From the NCBI GenBank assembly GCA_023101725.1, contig JALJCO010001155.1, forward strand, positions 16,001-80,000: a stretch of 64,000 nt of DNA, read 5' to 3'. Positions within the stretch are counted from its first letter, which is position 1. Every line of letters begins with the position of its first letter. Source of the stretch: Atherinomorus stipes. Its lineage: Eukaryota > Chordata > Actinopteri > Atheriniformes > Atherinidae. The notes under the pieces were generated by a model, which worked only from the letters and a program-made list of their open reading frames with translations, was not told where the DNA came from and searched no databases. This document shows, one piece after another, positions 12,301 to 24,300 of this stretch. A program made the translations under genes and the position numbers.

Positions 12301-15300
12301 AACTGCTCCAAACAAATCACACTCCCCACAGAAGAGGACCAGGGTTCGTGTAAAAGCCCATTTATGCTCTGTGCTAAATACCCATGCGCATACAGAGCCT
12401 TTCTATTCGTCTTCTGCATCCTTTATGCATATTTTGTTCTGTTTTCAGGGAGCTGGTGGATGCATAGCCTCGCCCAATGTAGCAAACAGAGTAGTACCAC
12501 GAGAAACCATGGGGGCAGTGTTAAGCTGTCCAGCTCATGTGCCAACAGCGAAAGGAACAAAGAAGAAGAAAAAATCAACATATTTAACGGCCTTACAGAC
12601 CACCGCCATCTAGTGTGCCATCTCTAATATCTGCTTCTGAGAATGTACATTATGATGATCTCTTTCACCGTTGCTATGCTTGTTAAAGGCAGGGTGGAGG
12701 ATGTTTTCCAGGAGTATTTTTTACTATATTGCTTAAAGTCTTCTTCACACCCCAATTGCAGCCAATTAATTAAATGTTCTGACACAAAAATTAAAAAAAT
12801 GTAATCACCTGTGAAACAGACAGGACTGAAAAAACCCCACCCAATGAAATTGTAACGGCCCGTGCTTATTGATTGAATGATTATATGTCCATCAAACTCA
12901 ACTGCTGTTTGTTGCCCTGCCACCCTCCCCGCGCACGCCTGCACGCCTGCACGCATTCCCAACTTGTCGTGAGCATCTCACAGTGCACACGAACGTGACT
13001 GCTCACTGCTCTTATGTATGGAGCTGTTTGCTCTTAAAATCCACCGAAAAGAAAAAAAAGGATGTGGATCAAGTAATGGAGGTGTTGCCGTTTGCAGTGA
13101 GGATGTTTTACACTGCAGAAGAAGATGGAGGTGAGATAATTATCACTTTTAGGAAACGTGGTTCCTCTGCTGTTTACTGGGAAGCTAACAAGCTAGCCAC
13201 TCGACTGTTCTCGGTAGTCTTCGCCGACAGCCATTGGCACACACGTTCCTGTGCTCTGGAGGTGTGGTTTTGGGTGGGTGTACTTTTTAAGATGTAGTGG
13301 CTACATTGTGGCTAAACTAGCATCCATCTTGTATTGTACCTGTACTGTGTGAGCTAACTCCAACCAGTAAAAAACAGTCTTATCTTGACTCTTGTTCTGT
13401 CCCTTCCTCTCTTTCTTTTCCTCTCTTCCTCCGGTAATGTTTCCTTGCGATCTTTACCGAATCCGACATGATGCGCGTTCAAAGCACCCACAGTGTTCAT
13501 ACCTGGTTCATATCCATTTGCTAGTAAGTGACACGGTGCGCAACCAATAGTCGGTTGCAACATCACGGTCGCGTCCCGGATGGGAAACTTACATACTGCT
13601 GTTTCTGAGCCCCGAGACCCCTCTGGGCAGTGTCGGCTCGAAAATGTGCACAATGAATGTTGGTGTGCCATCAAAACGAGTCAGAAACACATTTTTTTAA
13701 GGTCTAAATATTACGTTCTGTGTCTTTAAAGTGGACCAAATGGCATCAGGGTGAATCTATACAGATCATCTTCCCAACAGTCCGACACAAGTAACTAAAT
13801 TTCTTTTCAAATGTCTAAACCTTACTGCAGTAATGCGCTAATTTTAGACTTTTTCCCCATCCCATTTTAAGCATTATGTGAACTGAATTTCTTTAAAACA
13901 GCACGACTGATAGAAGGTTCTGCTCAATAGCCATTTTAGTAAAAAATGGCTATGTAAAAAATGGCCTGGAAAAGATATAGTAAAAAGGTGTATTAAAGCC
14001 AGAGTTGGTAATCCTGCTCAGAAACACTTTTTGTTATACTGGGTGAAATGGTCCTTCCATCCTGACAGTATTAATACATCATGTACTCATAAAAAGGAAG
14101 GAAAAAAGTCAGACCTCTGTGAGAGCTGCAGTTCTGTAAAAACTCTGACCAACCCCTGCTATTCGCACCGAAAGGCAGGAATTGATAATTAGAAAGAACA
14201 AATCGATGCCCTTATGCCTCGTCTCTGTCCCTCCCCTCTCTCCGTCCCCCACCTGACCCCCCTGTGCACCGCCCACTGTAAACAAATGTATCTAACGGAC
14301 TGCTAACTGCTGCTGCACCAAAAGACCAAAACAAATCAACAGATAAGTGTAAAAAGTCCACACTGCAAACGTAGTTGGAGGTGAGTGGATTAAAGCTTTT
14401 TAAAAAGCTGTTTGCTATCAAGCTAACGAGTTTTCCACTCGGCTGTTATCTTTAACCTGCTCGTAAAACATCGGCGCACACGTCCCTGCGCTCTGAAGGT
14501 GTGGTTTCGGGTGGTGTGTTTTTTTAAACTGTCGCTTGCTCAAACTATTTTTCCAACATTGCCAACCCTAGCTTTAACCACTATGCTTGCACTCTGTACG
14601 TTGCACATCTTGCCATTATTTTAACATGAATGTTGGTAAAATTCAGCTTTGATGTTTTCACTTAAAGGTTTTCAAAATGTAGAGATCAGTTAAGCCTGTT
14701 TACTAAGAAAAAAACCAGCTTACAGTTGGTTTATCAAGCATCCTGGCACAGTGTGGTGGAACTTTATACATCTGTTGGAGTATTACAAGAATTTCCATAA
14801 AGAATAACTTCGAGTTACTTGTAAACACACATGTTTAAGGAAAATGAGGTGTAAGTAGCCTATGTCGCGTGCATCCAGTCAATAAATTTGTCTGATATAT
14901 GGACCAAACTCCCAAGTGTTCAGTATATAAAACTGTAACTTTGGGGGGTTGGATATGCTTAATTTCAGTTGTGGGAGATGTGAATCTTTGCAGTTTTCCC
15001 TCCCAGTTTTATGGACTATGTGCATGAATTATTGTGTCTGAGAGGCAGGTATAAGCAGAACAAAGTTTGTCTGGCTGATGGTGTGTTAAAAGACATATAA
15101 ACGACAATATAACCTTATAGATTACAATTCTGAACTTTTATCTTCACATTGCTTGTTTATCAAACTTCCTTGCAGTGTGGACACTGAAATCCAAAAGTAA
15201 AACAAAGATATTTTAATTTAATTCTGTAGGGAAAAAAATGAAGCATTTTCCCACATTAATAGAATTTTGTGAGGATTCCCACAAAATAAAATGGACTTCC

Positions 15301-18300
15301 TGTTGACTTCCACACAAACACACATGTATGTGGAAACGTGGATGCAGAAAAAATGTCTGCAAACACATGGTCATTCACATGAACAAAAGCGTGTACATAA
15401 CTATCACATGAAAAGTTCTCCAGCAGTTAATTAAAAGAGGAAGCAGGGACACATTTCACTGATTCTTTACCTGCAGACTACAATGCTTTGACTACTCCAT
15501 GCACAGTGTTTACACATGACTAACCTTATTCATTTAAATATCAATTGAAAAGTTTATTCGGTGCAGCTTTGAAGAGCCTTTAAAGCTGCAAAGTTTTAAC
15601 TACTTTAAGTCTAGTTCAACTCCTGTAACATTTCTCAAGGCTCTCATTTGAAATTAAGGCTTCTCTGCCGGATGAATACAAATCAACAACTCCTTCAACT
15701 CTTGCGGCGTAATTACAGTGAGGAGGCTCGATGTGGTAATTAATGGCAAATTGAGAAATGCAGGAAACTCTGAGGGGAATTATCTAAGTGAACTATAGTG
15801 CAAACATCATCCAGTAAATTTCACTTGTGTTTTCCTTTCTGCATAATTAGTATTACTTCCCTGAGAGGCCTTCGCAGATTAAAGACAGACAAATAAACGG
15901 CATGTTGCTTTGGTGGGTGCATGGTGCTGTAATTGGAAGTTGTTCATTTCTTGTTGCTCAGCTGTGCCCTGTGTTCTGATTTTTATAGTACATCCCTTGT
16001 TATTTATGAGAAGGGGTATCAGAACAGATGAGTGATCATGAGCCAGAATGGCATAATGAGTCTGAGTCTGTGTGGCGCTTAGTGTGCTCCATAGTTCCTG
16101 TTTATTTTCTAAGATATGAAGTGTGTTGATCCTGGCAAGGACTCAAGAATAGGGAATGTTTGGAATTCTGACAAAATAGAGGTAAAACTAATGAAGATGA
16201 AAAGCACGCCAGCAGTCCCTGTTATTCTTGAAAATATCCTGTAACTAAGTCCTGCTGCCATGAATAGACATCCTCATTAAATTTCATGTTAATCTCTGAC
16301 TCAGGGATATGGATGTACAGGATTGACATAGAAATGTGCAACATGATCACTGGTGTAATATTTATTCATTTATTATGCTTAAGAATTTTGTTCAAACAAA
16401 AAAAAATCAAAAATAGACTAGTTTTTTGGTTAGTTTTGTTCTTGTTTGGCTGTTTTTGGGGGGGGTTAGGTGAATCAAACATAACATTCACGTCTCATTA
16501 TGATCATTTTGTAGTTTACTGTATATGAGGAAGCATGAGCAAGCAGTTGCATCCAACTGACATAAGGCAACATCTTTAGCCACATGATGAATGTAAAGAC
16601 CTTGTTTCCAGAAATTTTTTTTAATTTTCTAAAAATAGTTATAAAAAAAAAACTAAAAAAAACTAACATAGTAATACATTTTATTTGTACTTATTGTAAC
16701 AGACACAAGAAAAACTAGATTATTTTCAGGTTTTTCATTGATCAACTTGAATAAAAGCAACTGAAAGTTTATTTGACCGTCTACAACACGTCTGTTGTTT
16801 CTCTGTCCATCTGAGATGAGCTTGTGTCCAAAAACAGATTCAGGTTACATTCGTGAATACAGCATACTCACAGTCTTTGCTATATTAATGAAGGTGACAT
16901 ATGCGGAACTTAGTGACATCTTGTGGTAAAGCTGCAGTATACAATCAAATGACTACCACCTGCCTCACATTATCCTTCTAGGACTGATAGAGAAGCTCAT
17001 TTATGCTCAGCATTAAATATGCATATGCATACCTACACAGATGGAGGCTTCTGTCCATCCTCTGCATTCATTTTGTATTCCAGTCCATTTTCAGAGAGCT
17101 TGGAGACACATAGATAAATGGCGCAAATGTTGCTGTACTATTAAAGTCGTAGAGGCTGTGTCAAGCAGTATAGATTAAACACGAACAGCGAAAGAACTGA
17201 GAAGCTGGGAGGTATTTAAATGCAGACACTACCCCCATCCACTGAGCTGCTTCTTTTTTATGTCTCTTTCTATAAAATGTGCATCATTGTATCCTCCGCC
17301 ATGTTTGCTATTGTCTGAAACTGGTGTCAGAATTTAGAGGTGGACCCAAGGGGCAAACTCCGCCTCAGAACAGTGAAGCTCGCTTCCGCGTTGTAAATAG
17401 TGTAATCCTCCCTTCATCCGCTGGGGGCTGGCTCCAAGAGCGAGCAAATCCCCATAGACTCCCATGTTAAAAACGCCAACTTCACAGCAGAAATAAACAG
17501 GTTTACAGCCTGGTTCAAAAAATCATTTTAGGTTTATTAGGTCAAGTTTACCTTCATGTCAACTGTGAGGGGGGTGAATTTTTTTATAACTCATTCGTTT
17601 AGATGTTATTTATTCTTCAAATTACACATAATTAAGGGCGTGTCCTTATGATTGCCTGCGGCAGACCGAAAGCTCCGCCTGCCGACCGGAGGCTCCTAGT
17701 TAGCTCCTTCTTTGCTCTTAATAAGGTCTCAGTTTGTTACAGAGTCGCACAACGGCGGTGTTTAGTCAGCGAATTGCAAGTCTAAGCATGTCTTACCTTA
17801 ACCATGCCGCTTAGGGGGCTTATCTTTGTTAGCTCCTCTTAGTTTCGTGTTAGCTCAGTTAGCGTTTAGCCCACAGTACGTCAGCTGTCAATCATTTGCC
17901 CCGCGGCCGCGCTGTGCCCATTTTAGTATTTTCCTGGAGTGACGACGTACGTGACACGGCAAGATGGCGACGGTAAGACACGCCCAACTGGCTTCACATT
18001 TCTCTATTCAGAAGAGACCGGAAGCTACGTCCAGTAATTATATACAGTCTATGGGTGAACCCCAAACTCCGCACTGCCCTCTATAACAGCCGTGCCAACA
18101 TATAGTAAAGCACACTATGGGAGTATGTCGGCAGTGATGTTTGATATTTGAAAATGTACAGAAAGCATAAATCAGCCCAAGGTGTGTTCACATGAGACTA
18201 GATTAAAATGTATATTTAAATAGTATTCATATAGTCTTAGTTTTACTAAAACCAAACTTTTAAAATGCATGTAATTAATTTGAGGTGAACTACATGAGCT

Positions 18301-21300
18301 CCAAAGTCCCATATTTTTGCAGCTTTTTGATAAAACAGTGAAATATGTGTGTATTCATATAGCCTTATTCTCAATAAAGCTGCTCTCATTAACATATTTT
18401 TCTGGTTTTTTTTTTTTTGCCAGACAGCTAAATGCATCGGAGATGACTGACAGCTTATTCTAACTATCACAAGCATTTGTCTGTCCATCCGTCTGTCTGC
18501 TAGCAAAATAACTCAAAAGGTTCTGAACCGATTTGGATTAAATTTTTAGGGAATGTTGAAAATAGTATGAGGGATGAAGAGAGAAAATTTTGATGTTGAT
18601 CTGGATCAGCGTTAAAGGGACATTGTGTAATCGGGAGCAGCTCCCTCGTACTTTTCATGCTGCATTCGTGTGAAACCGGGCAGACCGACGACAGCCGATG
18701 CATGTAAAGTTATCACCGGCCTCTATGTGAAGACGTGGTCCGTCAGTTACAGTGACATCAGTCCACATCTGATTTGTTGTCATGGCAATGTCGTATTGTT
18801 TTCCCTGACCCATGTTTTACCGTCTTTCGCTCGGCTTCATTGATTAAAATGACATCTGGTTTGTTACCAACGGCCGTCTGCCCGACTGCACGTGAACGCA
18901 GCATCAGCGAGATGCTGGTTTCTCCCCACTGCAGCACGGTGACTTTTCAAAGGCATTACCTCGAACTGAGCTGAAAACTCCGGTGTGTCCGGTGAGTTTC
19001 TGTGTTTTCCTACTGTCACGCTTCTCCTGAACGCAAAAACATGGCGATACGACATGGCAGCCTCCACCGAGCCGACCTGCTCGATGTGTAAATGAATGAT
19101 ACGAACGGCAAATTTAGAACTTAGAGGAGCACTTCAGTTTGTTGATGGGAGTGATTACTGATTAATGAAAAACTTTTGAACCAAATAATCAGTTTTTGTG
19201 AATAAATAACAGGAGAACTTACACAATATCCCTTTAAGATCTAAGGATTTTCTGAAGGATTTTGTGTCATTGCAGCATATGGCTGCATGGGGGAGCAGTT
19301 TAAATCTACACAACGCTTGAGCTTGAGGTGTGCGATACTGCAAGATTTGGTATCGATCTGATACCAAGTAAATAAAGGGCTAGTACTGTTGAAACCAATA
19401 TCGACACTAATACTTTTTAATAGGGCTGTCAAATTAACAGATTTATGCGGAGATTATTCTGTGGAATCGATACACTTTTTAAAATTCATTAATAAACAAC
19501 CAAATTCTTATCCATGTTACAGAAATTCCAATTATCACAGTGAGAGAAGCTGATTTTTGCATGTAGATGCCTTGTCACCAAAGACCACGTCATCCTTATT
19601 TATGACATTTGTGATAGATTAAAGCCTTACATTTAGATTTTTATAATTACAGAAACAAAGTCACCACTCGTGCCATTTTAAAAGTCCGAATTTGGCTTTA
19701 TCTTAATGAGAGAAGCTGAATCAGGGAATATGGGAGGCCTTGTCAAAGCATAGTGAATTGAATCCATAAAAAACACTTTATCCTCCACATTTAGGAAGAT
19801 TCTGATGGTTTTCAAGCCTTACATTGAAGTATCGATATAATCGAACTAGTATCGATCAATACTGATTCCAAAGTTGGTATTGGTATTATCGATTTGTATC
19901 AAGCCGCCTACCACTTGCTCGAGCCCGTTTGCTCGACTCCGTCTCGAGCTTATGAACGGGAAGTTTTGCCAGCATTGTTTTGAGCATGGGACCACATCAA
20001 CCGAGGGCTCGTTGCATCATCGGATTTCAGGAATTTCAAAGGGACTGACTTTCTTAATCTGTTAATGCTACAGTATATACGAGTTTCAATCGCGTCATAA
20101 ACTGAATATTTGTTTTAAGAGGTTTTGCAAGTGATCATCATTTTGGACTGAAGGAAAGCATCACATTAGAATAAAAGTTGTTGAGTCTTTATGTTGACAT
20201 CACAAGAATAAAAAAAACCAAAACTGACCAAGTGTCACTAATGCATCAAGAAATTGCACACCTCTCGCAGAAATAAGGCTATTTTAGGATCTTTCATAAC
20301 AGTTTAGTAAAACTTTCCTAACAAATGATCATAAGCATAATCAATAAGGATCACAGATGGCAGAATGTCATCGTAACATCGTAGCACTGATGCTCTCTGA
20401 GCACTTTTAGCTTTATAACTGCAGCATCATTTGACAGAATCACAATTCAAGTAACTCTGCTGTGAATTTGTCTCTTTCTAGTAGATCATATGACCTCCTA
20501 GAGGGAAAGCGGCACAGTCCATATAACATACTTCAGCCAATAACTCAGTTTTCTTCTGATGTATGTATACTGGGACAGGGAGGGTGACTCAATGAGATGC
20601 TGAGGCTCCAGCCACTCAACCTTTTATTCCATTAAACTAAAATATGTGAATGCAAACTATCACAAAAAAGACAAAAAAAGGTTTCCCCTTATATGCAGAC
20701 ACACAACCTATCTTCCAATCATGACACTTACGTGGAGGTACGTCCCCAGAGAAATAGAAAAGATATTTAGGGCAGGGGATGGTTACCACCTCTCCAATGT
20801 CAGCACTGGGCCAGCAGGTGATCTTGTCCCACGTCCCACTGCAACCTAACAAAGATAAAGGGAGGACGGAAAGGAAACACTATCAAATCACAGAGATCAA
20901 AATAGGTTTTTGCTCCGGAAATGCCCCACACTGTCAAGACATCAATCCACTCCGGTGAAAAACAGAAGCCTGATTAAAGTGAAGGAGTTCCCATGGCAGC
21001 TAAAACGTATAAGCTCACGTCAGTCATGATTACAGCCCTGTGTTCATAACAGCAGATAACCTGAGGTAACATGCTGCAAGTATGACTATTAAAACTGCCC
21101 CTCGCCCTTCGTTACACACTGTTATTTGAATTCAACAGATCAGTGTGACTTTCCATAGTGTGTATGCTCTCAGGACACAGAATCAGGTCACAGCACTTTT
21201 AAATCTGCACCTGCTCAACGATTTATCACGATGAAAACTCACCTTGCCAGCTGTTGTTTGCAGCTGCACCCAGAGGAACTGGAAATATTCAAAACAAGTG

Positions 21301-24300
21301 GAATCTATACATTTGGAAATGATGACTAAATGAAGAGATAATGGGTGTTTAATGACTTGTGTGTTGTGTGAAAATGATCATCTCAGAACAACCTCAGTAG
21401 TTTCAGTCACACACAGACAACAGAGGCTCACGGAGCGCAGTCATGAGTGAGAAGAAGATAATCAAATGCTGCGTGTTGTGTGTATACAGCTGCCACTTAG
21501 CAACGTAATTCAACACCTAAAACAACAAATTAGTTGAGTGACTTTCATTATTATACACTCACTGTTCTTTTTGAACAAAGGCATTGTATGCAAACGAATG
21601 TGCTCCCTCTTTCTGTGGGATTTATGTTCTTTGTTTTTTGGATGTCATGTCTCGGTTGCATTGAGAAATTCTTTAACAATTCAATAAAATAAAAAGCTGT
21701 CGCTCAAATTAAAGCTGGGGATCCACACTTTTAAGTCCATGTTGATATGCAACTCTGACTTGGATTTGTTTGCACCTAACAGTCTGACTTGGGGCTGATA
21801 TCAGGTGTAAAATTATGATTTCAGCCATGCAAATAGCCAGTTTGAACAGGTTTTTTCCCACCAGATGTTCAGTTAATCAGAGCCCACTTCTGGACTTCTG
21901 GGGTTTTCAAATGAACATGAGACTGTTTAAGTGTAGAAATGCACCGATCCGATGCCTGGATTGGCTATCAGCTTTGATACTGACAAATTAGCTGGATCGG
22001 ATATTGGATGAATGTGGCCGATCCAATATTCCAACCCAGTCATTTCTGTTTTTATTAATATCATTATTATTCATTATTATCATTATTATTATTAATGTAC
22101 ACTTTGTTATTTGTTAATAAATAAAGTGAAGTACCTTTATATCTGTGTTAAAGGTAGAGTCCGGAGTGTTCCCCCGTTTCTGTTTGTGAACACTATTCAA
22201 ACTGAGAGCCCCTCCCGTCGGTCTAATGGCTACATCGCTCTTCAGCCCCAAGCATCTGCTTCAAAGCTAGAAAGTGGGTGAAAGCCAAGCCAATATTAAC
22301 TCATGGTTTTCGAGCATGCACTATCTAAAGCTCTTTTTGTTGCAAAATACTACCTTTTCTTTGCTGCATTCGCCATTTTTATCAAGAATTCAAGTGAATC
22401 TGGTGCCCCAGTCGATGTTTAAAAAAAAGGAAAAAAGTTCGCTCCAGTTGACGAGTTTATCTCAACAGAATGCTACACCCTTATTTCTGTAATTGGCTGG
22501 AGACAACACAGAAATCTCCACCCAGAAACGTCCCAAACACAGCAAAACAAAGGGAAAATGCAAAAAACAGTCAGGGGAGGGGAGTTGCAAACAAAACTCA
22601 CCGCAACAAGAAAGCAGAGGCCCAAAGGTGCAGATTGAGCCGGATTTCAGTCACACAAGTCTAGTGTTTATTTTCAGGGGGAAAACTCTGGACTCTACCT
22701 TTAATTTGTTGCCTTTTTTTTAACAAGGCTAAATGTGCACGTCAATCTTGATGCCTTCATTCACATAGTTTCAGATCGGTTTTCTGGTATCGGTCGACAT
22801 GCTCAGCCCTGGTAACTGGATTGGATTGGTTCAGAAAAAACTGGATCGGTGCACCTCTATTTAAGTGCAATCAGTGCAATATGAGGTGATGGCAAACGCA
22901 CAAACAAACACAATCCTAAAACATACATACCTGTTGTTTTGTTTTCGATCTGAGCCTCACACATGTTTTTCTCCTTGTCTATTTCCAGAATCAGGTCACA
23001 CATCTGACTCTGTGCTGAAAACACCTGCAGGAAGAAAACGTGGTTTTCCACACAATTTTCTACTTTTTGGCATAAAAGTTAAAGAAGAATGTATTTATGT
23101 GCTGAAAAAGCGTAAGCAATTAAAGTAAAGTTTAATATATTTGCTAAGTTTCAAGTTGTAAACACAATCTTTGAAGTGACTGGATATTCTTTAAAAATCC
23201 TTTCTATAAATGTTCCTGCAATTTTTTATTCTACAAAACTGTGAAAGGGGACAATAACTCCCACTGTAAATTGGTTTGTTTTTAGCAGGAGTAGTTGGTA
23301 AGTTATGGCAGCTTTTGAATAAAAACATTAGAAGAGGTGAAAAACCTAACCTAAAGAGACTTTGTAAACTTCCAGTGCAGATATGGAGCTTTTTCTGCTC
23401 AAACATTTACTTTTCTTCAAGCTGTAAAACAATGTCTGCTGAACTGAACTGAGTTGAAAGATGCTTCATTTGTACAAACAGTGCTGTGTGAAAGTCTTGA
23501 GCCCCCCCCCCCCCCCCCCCCCATTTCTTCATATTCTGCTTCCAAGTTGCTGCCTGGGACTTTCATGGACCATGTTAAGGTGTTTTTGAGTAATAATTTT
23601 TTTGACTTAATGAAAGTCATTCAAAGTTTTCTTACGTATTCAATACATTTTCAGTTGTTTTCAGTCCGTTCCTTCATATCATGTCATGTTTTCAAAGGGA
23701 TCCTCTTAATGATTTATCTTTTCTGTTGGCATTTTTTTTTACCTAAGCACGTCACATAGATACTAGTTCTTGAAACGGAAACTTGGCATATCTCAACCTT
23801 TTTTGCAGTGTGTCCCTAAAATTTTGAGGAAAATTTATAAGTGGAGGACTAAAAGAAAAGTGTCAGACTTTAAAACATACATACAGCAGATAAACAGCAT
23901 TTTAATATGATTTCCTTGATGTAACAGTTGAGGGTCCTTTCACTATGCCACAGGGAGGTCCCTTTGGCTGAATGGTCAGCAGGCATGGCTCTTACCCAGG
24001 AGACTGGGGCTCAAACTCCCCACCTGGAAACGGGGGAAACCTGACACATGACCAGAGAGATGCTTCTGATCCATTCACTTAAGCCTCATTAGAACTGGTC
24101 TCCATGAAAGGACGGCTGTTAAGAAGCTATCCTTAAGGAAAAGAAACAGCGAAAAAAAAGAATGCCAAGTGACACAAGGACTGGACTGAAAATCAGTGGC
24201 AACTGGTTTTATGCAGAGACGAATCCTTCACAGACTACGGATCTCAACATTACTGAAGCAGTGAGGGATCATCTTGACAGAGAACAGATCAAAAAGGCAG

